Shown here: one piece after another, positions 9,189-19,023 of the stretch | How positions within the stretch are numbered: position 1 is the first letter of the stretch | Layout of the letters: the number at the start of each line of letters is the position of its first letter | Assembly (NCBI GenBank): GCA_947491985.1 | Contig: CANLLR010000014.1 | Span: 1 to 64,000 of the forward strand | DNA from: Flavobacteriaceae bacterium | GTDB lineage: Bacteria; Bacteroidota; Bacteroidia; Flavobacteriales; Flavobacteriaceae | Direction: 5' to 3' | Length of the DNA stretch: 64,000 nt | Position numbers and translations under genes: made by a program | Notes under the pieces: generated by a model | The model's input: the letters and a program-made list of their open reading frames with translations, nothing else | What the model was told of the DNA's origin: nothing | The model's database searches: none

Positions 9189-10124
9189 CTATCCTAAAAT
9201 CGATTTCAAATCGCCATTCATCGCTCTAACTGCATCAGCACTTTTTGCAAAAGCTGCTTTCTCTGCATCATTTAATTGAATGTCTACAATTTGTTCTACT
9301 CCATTTTTACCTATAATACAAGGCACTCCGATGCAAATATCGTTTTGACCGTACTCGCCTTCAACATATACAGAACAAGGAATTAGTTTCTTTTGATCGT
9401 TCAAAATACTATCAACTAAATACGCCACCGAAGCTCCAGGGGCATACCAAGCCGACGTTCCTAATAAAGCCGTTAATGTAGCGCCACCAACCATAGTATC
9501 GGCAGCTACTTTTGCTAATTGTTCTTCTGTTAAAAATTGAGATACAGGCACACCATTATAGGATGCCAAACGTGTCAATGGAATCATGGTTGTATCTCCA
9601 TGTCCGCCAATTACCATTCCAGAAATATCGTTAGCTGGTTTGTCTAAAGCTTGAGATAAATACGTTTTGAAACGCGAGCTATCTAAAGTTCCTCCCATTC
9701 CGATGATTCTATTTTTTGGTAAACCAGTTGCTTTCAACGTTAAGTACGTCATGGTATCCATTGGATTGGAAACCACCACAACGATAGCATTTGGCGAATG
9801 TTGTAACAAACTTTCAGCCACCGATTTTACGATACCTGCGTTGATACCGATTAATTCCTCACGAGTCATTCCTGGTTTTCTCGGAATTCCTGAAGTGATT
9901 ACCACAACATCGCTATTGGCTGTTTTTGAATAATCGTTCGTGCTTCCTGATACTTTGGTATTGAAACCTAAAGTGGTTTGGGTTTGCATGATATCTAATG
10001 CTTTTCCTTCAGCAAATCCTTCTCTAATGTCTAACAATACGATTTCACTCGCAATTCTTCTGAAAGCAATAGCGTCGGCACATGTTGCCCCTACGTTTCC
10101 TGCTCCTACAATGGTAACTTTCAT
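9189..10124 (-). CDS. mdh: Malate dehydrogenase
   Basis: It catalyses NAD-dependent interconversion of malate and oxaloacetate in the TCA cycle. The 311 residues are typical of the LDH-like malate dehydrogenases. The Rossmann motif is GAGNVG at 7-12, with Asp32 setting NAD preference. Substrate and catalytic residues can be read as Arg82 and Arg88 (GIPRKPGMTREE), Asn120 (SNPMD), Asp148/Arg151 (LDSSRF) and His175 (GGHGDTT). Arg at the 82 position favours malate over lactate. It has its own promoter at 10156-10188 and terminator at 9139-9170, so it is probably monocistronic. Confidence 0.96.
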   Translation of the reverse strand: MKVTIVGAGNVGATCADAIAFRRIASEIVLLDIREGFAEGKALDIMQTQTTLGFNTKVSGSTNDYSKTANSDVVVITSGIPRKPGMTREELIGINAGIVKSVAESLLQHSPNAIVVVVSNPMDTMTYLTLKATGLPKNRIIGMGGTLDSSRFKTYLSQALDKPANDISGMVIGGHGDTTMIPLTRLASYNGVPVSQFLTEEQLAKVAADTMVGGATLTALLGTSAWYAPGASVAYLVDSILNDQKKLIPCSVYVEGEYGQNDICIGVPCIIGKNGVEQIVDIQLNDAEKAAFAKSADAVRAMNGDLKSILG

Positions 10125-10155
10125 TATCTATGAATTTTTTTAAATTAATTTTCCA

Positions 10156-10188
10156 CAAATTTATTCATTTTATGTGATTATTTCACAA
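10156..10188 (-). promoter_or_regulatory. Bacteroidota-type promoter for mdh
   Basis: On the minus strand TTG (10188-10186) is followed after 22 bases by TAAATTTG (10163-10156). The box ends 31 bases before the mdh ATG. Confidence 0.6.
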
Positions 10189-10223
10189 ATTCAAATCATA
10201 ATAATTGAAAGTGATGTATAATT

Positions 10224-13200
10224 TTATGGATGTATCGAATAAACAAAAATATTGCTATTTTGCTCCCAAATACTATAATCCGTTGGATCGACATTTCCAT
10301 CTCCATTTAAATCCGTTGCAAAAACTCCGAATGCAAAATTATTAGTATCGGTTTCCCACAAAGAATAATCTGTTGGGTCTACTGATTCATCCTGGTTAAC
10401 ATCACCGCTATAAAATGCCCAAACTCCGGGTTCTACTTGTGACATGTTAGAACCATATGTTTTTGAAGCAGTTGTAGTAAAATCATAACTCAAAGGAGTT
10501 AATCCAATCGATTGTGGTAAAGCACTCCATGTTTCTATAAAATTACTTCCTTTTGCTACAATATAATAAAAACCGTGTGGCGTATTATTGAAAGTCACAA
10601 CAGCGGTACCGTCGGTTTGAAGATTGGCCGTACTGGTTTCTATTAGCTCAAAGCTTACTGCATTATGTAATTCTAATGTAATTGTTTCTACATCGGTAGC
10701 ACTCGCGCTCACACCTTGATTTAATTTTACTGATCTCATAGTACTTGTACTGCTATCATAATAACCCTCGATGTACAGTTTTAAATTAATTATTGAATTA
10801 CAATCTACATATACTATAATTGTAACCGAAGCTCCAGTAAAACCTTCAGTACGTATGGCATTATTGGGATAACTAACGGAAACGAGAGTGTAGGTTGTAG
10901 TACTTGATACCGGATTAGTAAACACATTAAATGGAATACCACTCAAAACACCCGTGACGGTTCTATCAGCAATACCATCATTATAAACTACCGTGAAAGG
11001 TCCTGTACCAGCAGTAGCTTGAAAAATCAATTGACCAGATCCAGATGTACAAAGAGATCCATTCGAGAGTAAACTTCCTTGAGGCAAATCTAACTGTCGA
11101 AGTACCGAAACAGTGTTGTTGCTATAATTAGACGAAGACAGATCGGGCTTGCCATCACCATCAATGTCGCCAATAATAACTGATCGAAGGTCTGAACCTA
11201 CTAGGAAGTCAACCTTAGTTGCAAAAGTAACCGTTCCCGAAGTAGAGGTATTACGCAATACAGATATGGTTTGACTGCCATTATTAGCCAGGGCCAAATC
11301 GGGTTTACCATCGCCATCTAAATCACCAATATTTACTGAAAAAGTTGTATAACCTGATGCAAAATCAACCTTAGGAGCAAAACTTACTGTGCCAGAAGAG
11401 GAGGTGTTGCGAAATACAGATAGATTATTGCCATTGTTATAAGGTACTGCCACTGCTAAATCAGGTTTGCCATCGCCATCGATATCTCCTATAGTTATTG
11501 AATTAGAAACGGAACTAATTGCAAAATCTACCTTAGCGGCAAAACTCACGACGCCCGGAGTGGAAGTATTACGCAATACTTCTATGAAATTATTGGTATT
11601 ATTAGTGATAGCCATATCGGGTTTGCCATCACCATTGATATCTCCAATGCTAACTGAAGTAGGTTGTATGGAAACAACAAAATCAACCTTGGCTGCAAAG
11701 TTCACAACTCCTGGGGTGGAGGTGTTGCGAAATACCCCTACTCTATTGTCGTTACTAGTTAATGCAATATCTGGTTTCCCATCGCTATCGATATCTGCTA
11801 TACTTACTGAAAAAGAGGCGCTATAGGATGTTCCGATATCAACCTTGGTTGCAAAACTCAAGATACCTGAAATGGAGGTATTGAGCAATATCGATAAGGT
11901 GTTGCTTGCTCCAACAACAGCTACATCGGGTTTGCCATCGCCGTCGATATCACCTATAGCTAATGCACGTGGGGTTGAACCTGAACCTGTAGTAAAATCT
12001 ACCTTAACAGCAAAACTTGTTACTCCAGATGTGGAAGTATTACGAAACACTGAAATGGAGTCACTGTCTTCATTAACAACAACTATATCGGGTTTGCTAT
12101 CACCATCTATATCTCCCATACTTAAAGCAAAAGGGGCTGTGCCCGTTGCAAAATCCACCTTATTCGAAAAAGCAACGGCACCGTCAAGAGTAACAATAAA
12201 TGGTTTTGCAGAATACCCCGTTAAATTAACTGCTAAATTCGTGATAGCTATATTTTGGTACGTTGCACCTAATGGTACCGTTACCGTCAAGCTCGTGCTG
12301 CTTGCTGCTGTTACCACCGCTTGCGTTGCACCGAAGAATACAATATTTTGTGCAGCGGAATTGCTAAAGCCTGTACCAGTAATTATTACAGTACTTCCGA
12401 TGACGCCGCTTGCAGGGCTGAAAGAAGTGATTGACGGAATACTAAAAGCTCCATTAAAAAGAATTCTCTGTGCATAAATATCAAAGGAAGTAGTTGAATA
12501 TGTTCGGGGATCCCTCCATGTTATAATAGCACCCCCTGAGCCATCTCCAGTAATTTTGGGAAGGTCTTTTTGTTGGCTTTGTGCTGAAGAAATTACTACT
12601 CCATTTGCTGTCCATTGTGCAGTACCCGAGGCGTTCATTTTTTGGGCATATATATCATAACCGCTCGCGCTTCTAAAATCTCGCCAAGTAATAATGACTC
12701 CTCCTGCTCCATCTTTAACGATAGTTGGTTGAGTCTGATCTTGAGCGGCATTACATATTACCACCCCATTGGCAGACCATTGCACTACACCGCTAGCGTT
12801 TATACGCTGGGCATATACATCAGTAGTGTATTGACCATTACGATCATCTTCCCAGCTGATTATACCACCACCTGAACCATCTTCAACTATTTGAGGATTG
12901 ATTTGGTCTCCTGTCGCTGTACAAATTGCCACTCCATTTGCAGCCCATGCTACTACACCATTACTATTAATCCGTTGGGAATAAATATTTTTATTTGTTG
13001 AACCATTTCGCCAGTCAGTCCAAGTAATGATAGCTCCGTTTGAAGCATTGGAAACAATCTTTGGATTAAGTTGGATTGTTGTTAAAGCACATATAACAAC
13101 TCCGTTTGCTGTCCATTGCACAGTTCCCGCTGCATTTATACGCTGGGCATAAATATCATCATTAGTTCCGCTTCTGCGATCCCGCCAAGTAATTATGGCA

Positions 13201-13901
13201 CCACCCAAAAAGTCAGATTCTAAAACTGGAGAATCTTGTGCACCTGTTGCGGTGCATATTGCCACACCATTAGCTGTCCACTGCACAGTGCCCGATGCAT
13301 TGATGCGACTTGCGTAAATATTATCATTTCCCGTTCTTCCATCAAACCAGGAAATAATAGCTCCGTTAGCACCGTCAGTGACAATAGTTGCATTGTATTG
13401 ACTACTAGTAGCTGTACATATCGCCACTCCATTGGTTGTCCATTGCACGGCACCCGATGCATTGATACGTTGAGCATAGATATCATTATTAGTACCGCTT
13501 CTAAAGTCAAGCCAAGTGATAATGGCACCACCTGCTCCGTCTGAAACTATGGAAGGAAAATTCTGCCCATTAGTGGCATTGCATATTGCTACCCCATTTG
13601 TTGTCCATTGCACAATACCCGCTGCATTAATACGTTGGGAGTAAATGTCAAAATTTACTCCGTCTCTCAAGTCAGACCAAGTGATAATTGACCCACCTGA
13701 ACCATCTGAAATAATTTGGACATCTCCTTGATCTTCTGCAGCAGTGCATATCGCATTATTCACCGTAGAACTGGTTGACCATTGCGCATTTACTAAATTA
13801 GAAAACAGAATAAAAAAGAAAATACTTATTCTAGTTATTTCTTTCAACGCATTTTTTGAGAAATACTTTTCGGAAATTAATTTGGGGTTTATCTTCATCA
13901 T
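10224..13901 (-). CDS. Secreted multi-repeat protein: WxDxR repeats, IPT/TIG, VCBS/FG-GAP repeats, dockerin-like end
   Basis: The protein has 1225 residues. A signal peptide (hydrophobic ISIFFFILFSNLV, cut near NAQ) covers about 1-40. Residues 45-485 hold eight repeats of about 55 residues built on DG.GGAIITW.D.R, DIYAQRINASG and QW.ANGV. An IPT/TIG domain follows (SFSPASGVIGSTVIITGTGF, about 490-575). Then come seven VCBS/FG-GAP repeats, each with a calcium-loop motif such as GDIDGDGKPD (about 580-937), an Ig-like region, and two dockerin-like loops (GDVNQDESVD and TDLNGDGNVD, about 1165-1215). No usual T9SS C-terminal domain is evident. Extracellular or surface location is inferred. Function is unknown, with adhesion or scaffolding plausible. 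No promoter box was recognised upstream. Confidence 0.85.
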   Translation of the reverse strand: MMKINPKLISEKYFSKNALKEITRISIFFFILFSNLVNAQWSTSSTVNNAICTAAEDQGDVQIISDGSGGSIITWSDLRDGVNFDIYSQRINAAGIVQWTTNGVAICNATNGQNFPSIVSDGAGGAIITWLDFRSGTNNDIYAQRINASGAVQWTTNGVAICTATSSQYNATIVTDGANGAIISWFDGRTGNDNIYASRINASGTVQWTANGVAICTATGAQDSPVLESDFLGGAIITWRDRRSGTNDDIYAQRINAAGTVQWTANGVVICALTTIQLNPKIVSNASNGAIITWTDWRNGSTNKNIYSQRINSNGVVAWAANGVAICTATGDQINPQIVEDGSGGGIISWEDDRNGQYTTDVYAQRINASGVVQWSANGVVICNAAQDQTQPTIVKDGAGGVIITWRDFRSASGYDIYAQKMNASGTAQWTANGVVISSAQSQQKDLPKITGDGSGGAIITWRDPRTYSTTSFDIYAQRILFNGAFSIPSITSFSPASGVIGSTVIITGTGFSNSAAQNIVFFGATQAVVTAASSTSLTVTVPLGATYQNIAITNLAVNLTGYSAKPFIVTLDGAVAFSNKVDFATGTAPFALSMGDIDGDSKPDIVVVNEDSDSISVFRNTSTSGVTSFAVKVDFTTGSGSTPRALAIGDIDGDGKPDVAVVGASNTLSILLNTSISGILSFATKVDIGTSYSASFSVSIADIDSDGKPDIALTSNDNRVGVFRNTSTPGVVNFAAKVDFVVSIQPTSVSIGDINGDGKPDMAITNNTNNFIEVLRNTSTPGVVSFAAKVDFAISSVSNSITIGDIDGDGKPDLAVAVPYNNGNNLSVFRNTSSSGTVSFAPKVDFASGYTTFSVNIGDLDGDGKPDLALANNGSQTISVLRNTSTSGTVTFATKVDFLVGSDLRSVIIGDIDGDGKPDLSSSNYSNNTVSVLRQLDLPQGSLLSNGSLCTSGSGQLIFQATAGTGPFTVVYNDGIADRTVTGVLSGIPFNVFTNPVSSTTTYTLVSVSYPNNAIRTEGFTGASVTIIVYVDCNSIINLKLYIEGYYDSSTSTMRSVKLNQGVSASATDVETITLELHNAVSFELIETSTANLQTDGTAVVTFNNTPHGFYYIVAKGSNFIETWSALPQSIGLTPLSYDFTTTASKTYGSNMSQVEPGVWAFYSGDVNQDESVDPTDYSLWETDTNNFAFGVFATDLNGDGNVDPTDYSIWEQNSNIFVYSIHP
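11090..12165 (-). repeat. Seven in-frame VCBS/FG-GAP repeat units
   Basis: These are tandem coding repeats of roughly 150-165 bases inside the 1225-residue secreted protein. Each encodes KVDF, then a D.DGDGKPD loop, then VFRNTS.SG.V. They are diverged at the DNA level but similar enough for recombination between units. Confidence 0.8.
12450..13770 (-). repeat. Eight in-frame repeats of about 165 bases
   Basis: These tandem coding repeats of the same secreted protein encode about 55 residues each (CTAT..Q, DG.GGAIITW.D.R, DIYAQRINASG.VQW). The units CCATTTGCTGTCCATTGCAC and GCATTGATACG recur across the stretch on the plus strand. Confidence 0.8.
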
Positions 13902-14156
13902 AATTTATTTATCGCCCTACTCTTTTTAAGATTTTCGGTTCGCTCTGTTTGTTTTGTTTAACGATAAAAAATTAAGAGAAAAATTAGGTACGTTACACCA
14001 TACGAATAACGTAATATAATTTGAATTAACAAATTAAATCCGACAAACTGCAATTAAATTTATTGAAATGCTTTATTAAACTTTCAAAAACACATTTTCA
14101 CTTTTAAAAACGATTTACTGTTTTTTTAACAAGAAGTAGGATACGTTAAACAAAAC
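13902..14156. other. Intergenic spacer upstream of the secreted repeat protein
   Basis: AT-rich spacer with no supported ORF. I found no TAnnTTTG box for the minus-strand gene starting at 13901. The gyrB terminator occupies the far end. Confidence 0.4.
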
Positions 14157-14181
14157 AAAAGGACACCTTTACGATGTCCTT
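14150..14181 (-). terminator. Rho-independent terminator after gyrB
   Basis: Arms AAGGACA (14159-14165) and TGTCCTT (14175-14181) are followed on the minus strand by a T-rich run (TTTTGTTTTGTTT). It lies about 90 bases past the gyrB stop. Confidence 0.65.
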
Positions 14182-14272
14182 ATACTATATAATTTTTATT
14201 CATTTATTTAATAGTAGTTTTTTGACTGTTTATTCTCCGATTAACCAAATAACCAAATCAACAAATAACTTT

Positions 14273-16264
<1,992 letters not shown>

Positions 16265-16436
16265 TCAATAGTGATTTTAAAGCGATTTAAAGCGATTTAT
16301 AGTTTAAGTTATTAACATTTATGTTTGATAATTTTTTATTGCGGTATTTTACAAATAAAGCGGTAAAAATGAGATTTTTTTATTTCAAACCGGAATGCGT
16401 TTTATGGAATGCTTGCAAAAACGCAATTCAAAACTT

Positions 16437-16555
16437 CACTAGCCCTGATAGAAGCGGTATCTTTTAGATAGGCATTTTTGCCTATCTAAAAATAAAGCGA
16501 ATAGCAGGATAATGGAAACCAAAAAAGCCCGAGCCATTAGCTTCAAAAAAACAAA
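16437..16555. repeat. Dispersed intergenic element (copy 1) with a perfect 13-bp hairpin
   Basis: This element in the gyrB-asnB gap starts CTAGCCCTGAT and ends CCCGAGCCATTAGCTTC plus A's. The centre is a perfect inverted repeat: TTTTAGATAGGCA (16462-16474), loop TTTT, and its complement (16479-16491). Its two ends match the element at 59550-59640. The style (AGCCC.GAT...AGCG.A.AGC.GGA) is one I recognise as frequent between genes in Flavobacterium genomes. It has no coding capacity. Confidence 0.6.
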
Positions 16556-16586
16556 AACGTCCCTCAAAAATGATGAACGCTTTCGA

Positions 16587-16606
16587 AAACTAAACTAAAC
16601 TAAACT
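16587..16606. repeat. AAACT x4 microsatellite
   Basis: Four perfect tandem copies of AAACT lie 31 bases downstream of the asnB stop (minus strand). This simple repeat could be length-variable between strains. Confidence 0.8.
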
Positions 16607-16636
16607 GCATTAAAATTAATCATTTAACCTCGTTAT

Positions 16637-18310
16637 TTACATTTTTACATAGGCATCATCGTGCACATTGGCCACGGCTCTACCCGATGGATCGTTCATC
16701 TTTTTGAACGCTTCGTCCCATTCTAACGCTATTTTGGTGCTACAAGCTACACTAGCTTCTTGTGGCACACACAAAGCTGCGGCATCACTCGGAAAATGGG
16801 CTGCAAAAATTGAACGGTAATAGTATTCTTCTTTTGATGTTGGTGTTTGTAATGGAAACTTAAATTTAGCATTGGCCAATTGCTCATCAGATACGGCTTC
16901 GGCTACCACTTCTTTCAGGGTATCAATCCAACTGTAGCCAACGCCATCGCTAAATTGCTCCTTTTGGCGCCATGCTACACTTGCAGGCAACATGTCTTCA
17001 AAGGCTTTTCGCAACACCCATTTTTCCATGCGTTCGCCGTTAATCATTTTATCTTGTGGATTGATGCGCATCGCAACATCCATGAATTCTTTATCCAAAA
17101 ATGGCACACGTCCTTCGATGCCCCAAGCAGCCAAACTTTTATTCGCTCTCAAGCAATCATACATGTGTAATTTGCTTAATTTTCGCACGGTTTCTTCGTG
17201 AAATTCTTTAGCATTGGGTGCTTTGTGGAAATACAAATAGCCACCAAACAATTCGTCAGAACCTTCTCCAGATAAAACCATTTTGATTCCCATTGACTTA
17301 ATTACTCTTGCCATTAAATACATTGGTGTAGAGGCTCTTACGGTAGTTACATCATAGGTTTCGAGGTTGTAAATTACGTCGCGTAAGGCATCCAATCCCT
17401 CTTGAATAGTGAATTTAATTTCGTGGTGAATGGTTCCGATATGATTGGCTACGACTTGTGCTGCTGCCAAATCGGGAGACCCATCTAAACCGACTGCAAA
17501 CGAATGCAATTGCGGGTACCAGGCATCGACTGTATCACCTGATTCTATTCGTTTTTGAGCGTATTTTTTGGCTATAGCGGAAGTTACAGAAGAATCCAAA
17601 CCTCCAGAAAGCAAAACACCATAAGGAACATCACTCATCAATTGACGGTGTACTGCCGCTTCGAGGGCTTTTTTGATTTCATCGATAGACGTTATATTGT
17701 CTTTGACAGCTTCGTACTCTGTCCATTCTCTTTTGTACCATTGCACAAAATCGCCATCTTTACTCGACATATAATGACCAGGAGGAAATAATTGAATTTT
17801 AGTGCAATAGCCTTCTAATGCTTTCAATTCGGATGCCACATAAAAGGTTCCGTTTTGATCCCAACCAATGTACAAAGGAATAATTCCCATATGATCGCGA
17901 GCTATGAAGTATTCATCTTTTTCTACATCGAATATGGCGAAGCCAAAAATACCGTTCATCTCATCAATAAAATGGACGCCTTTTTCCTGGTATAACGCTA
18001 AAATGACTTCGCAATCGCTTTCGGTTTGAAATGTATATTTGCCTTCAAATTGTTTGCGCAACGCACGGTGATTGTATATTTCACCATTGGCTGCTAAAAT
18101 GAGTTTTTTGTCTTTACTTAATAATGGTTGCTTTCCAGAAGCTGGATCAACAATAGCCAAGCGTTCGTGAGCCAAAATGGCTTTATCATCGCTGTAAATT
18201 CCGTTCCAATCGGGACCGCGATGGCGGATGATTTTTGCCATTTCCAATACTTGTGGTCGTAAGGTTTCTGCTTTTTGTTTCAGGTCGAAGGCACATACTA
18301 TTCCGCACAT
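16637..18310 (-). CDS. asnB: Asparagine synthase B (glutamine-hydrolysing)
   Basis: It makes asparagine from aspartate, ATP and glutamine in the cytoplasm. Cys2 (MCGIVCAFD) is the glutaminase nucleophile of the Ntn-type N-terminal domain, which includes RHRGPDWNG and the ANGEIYNHRALR loop. The synthetase domain has the pyrophosphatase loop SGGLDSS near 233-239 and GEGSDELFGGY. At 557 residues it is close to E. coli AsnB (554). It is flanked by non-coding DNA on both sides and is probably transcribed alone. Confidence 0.96.
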   Translation of the reverse strand: MCGIVCAFDLKQKAETLRPQVLEMAKIIRHRGPDWNGIYSDDKAILAHERLAIVDPASGKQPLLSKDKKLILAANGEIYNHRALRKQFEGKYTFQTESDCEVILALYQEKGVHFIDEMNGIFGFAIFDVEKDEYFIARDHMGIIPLYIGWDQNGTFYVASELKALEGYCTKIQLFPPGHYMSSKDGDFVQWYKREWTEYEAVKDNITSIDEIKKALEAAVHRQLMSDVPYGVLLSGGLDSSVTSAIAKKYAQKRIESGDTVDAWYPQLHSFAVGLDGSPDLAAAQVVANHIGTIHHEIKFTIQEGLDALRDVIYNLETYDVTTVRASTPMYLMARVIKSMGIKMVLSGEGSDELFGGYLYFHKAPNAKEFHEETVRKLSKLHMYDCLRANKSLAAWGIEGRVPFLDKEFMDVAMRINPQDKMINGERMEKWVLRKAFEDMLPASVAWRQKEQFSDGVGYSWIDTLKEVVAEAVSDEQLANAKFKFPLQTPTSKEEYYYRSIFAAHFPSDAAALCVPQEASVACSTKIALEWDEAFKKMNDPSGRAVANVHDDAYVKM

Positions 18311-18361
18311 AATTTTTAATTTTATTCATATTATGAAGCAAAATTGGAATAATACCGTTAT

Positions 18362-18395
18362 AATTAAAACTAAAAATAATTAATTAGTTTTAATT
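18362..18395. promoter_or_regulatory. 12-bp inverted repeat upstream of asnB, candidate operator
   Basis: AATTAAAACTAA (18362-18373) and TTAGTTTTAATT (18384-18395) are perfect inverted arms with a 10-base centre, 52-85 bases before the asnB ATG. No TAnnTTTG box was found here, so its role as an operator is a guess. The AT-rich composition raises the chance of coincidence. Confidence 0.35.
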
Positions 18396-18512
18396 TATAA
18401 CAAAAAATTGTTAAATATGATAAATATGAAAGTGAATTAATGTCGAAATAGAATTTTGTGTTTGAGATTGTAAAATGGAAGACCGATTATACGAATACTC
18501 ACTATTAGAAAT

Positions 18513-18956
18513 TTATTCGATGTATTGTATTGAATATTTTGTCGTATTTATCTCAAACTCAAATCCCACCTCATTTCCCAACAATTTACTTCCTAAAGGC
18601 GATTGTGGTGAAACAGCGATAAAAGTTGTCTCGTCAATGGTGATTTTTGGCAAAGCTGCACTTATAAAAAGCCACATTCCGTTGGCTTGAACCAAACTTC
18701 CTAACGCGATTTTAATGTGTGTTTTAGACACATCCATTTTATCGAGAATGGCTTTTTGATCGAGAAATTCTTTGAGTTTATGATTGAGTTTTTCCTGCTC
18801 AATGTGCATCATCGACAAAGCAGTCTCATGTTTGTCGCCTGCCGAACCTTTGGCGTCATTTTGAGCGTCTTCGGTTAGGTTGGAAATCATGTCACGAAAA
18901 ACATCGATTTTGTCTTGTAAGAGAAGTTGGTGGTGTTGGAAGATTTTTTGTTTCAT
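18513..18956 (-). CDS. GreA/GreB C-terminal-domain-like protein
   Basis: The protein has 147 residues. The N-terminal half (about 1-75) is predicted as two charged helices (DKIDVFRDMISNLTEDAQN, EQEKLNHKLKEFLDQKA), a coiled-coil hairpin like that of Gre factors. The C-terminal half (GSLVQANGMWLFIS, then SPQSPLGSKLLGNEVGFEFEI) resembles the GreA/GreB FKBP-like domain, where SP.GxxLLG.xVGD is the family motif. It is probably a Gre-type factor acting on RNA polymerase, but the tip acidic pair of true GreA was not confirmed. It follows the beta-barrel gene by 67 bases on the same strand. Confidence 0.6.
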   Translation of the reverse strand: MKQKIFQHHQLLLQDKIDVFRDMISNLTEDAQNDAKGSAGDKHETALSMMHIEQEKLNHKLKEFLDQKAILDKMDVSKTHIKIALGSLVQANGMWLFISAALPKITIDETTFIAVSPQSPLGSKLLGNEVGFEFEINTTKYSIQYIE

Positions 18957-18958
18957 GA

Positions 18959-19008
18959 GTTGCTGAGTGCCTGAGTGCCTGAGTGCCTGAGTTTAAATTC
19001 TCAGCAAC
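18959..19008 (-). repeat. 8-bp tandem repeat inside a 9-bp inverted repeat
   Basis: TGAGTGCC is repeated about three and a half times at 18964-18993. Perfect inverted arms GTTGCTGAG (18959-18967) and CTCAGCAAC (19000-19008) enclose it. It lies between two minus-strand genes and could act as an intercistronic hairpin. No T run follows, so it is not a typical terminator. Confidence 0.6.
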
Positions 19009-19023
19009 ACAGTAACTTTTTTT

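Noticed and set aside
11467..12477. Plus-strand ORFs of 119 and 210 codons
   Set aside because: They lie opposite the VCBS repeats. Their apparent internal repeats merely mirror the repeats of the real gene.
11090..13770. Regular repeats that could suggest a CRISPR array
   Set aside because: Units are about 165 bases, coding and in frame with conserved protein motifs, with no short identical repeats or unique spacers and no cas genes.
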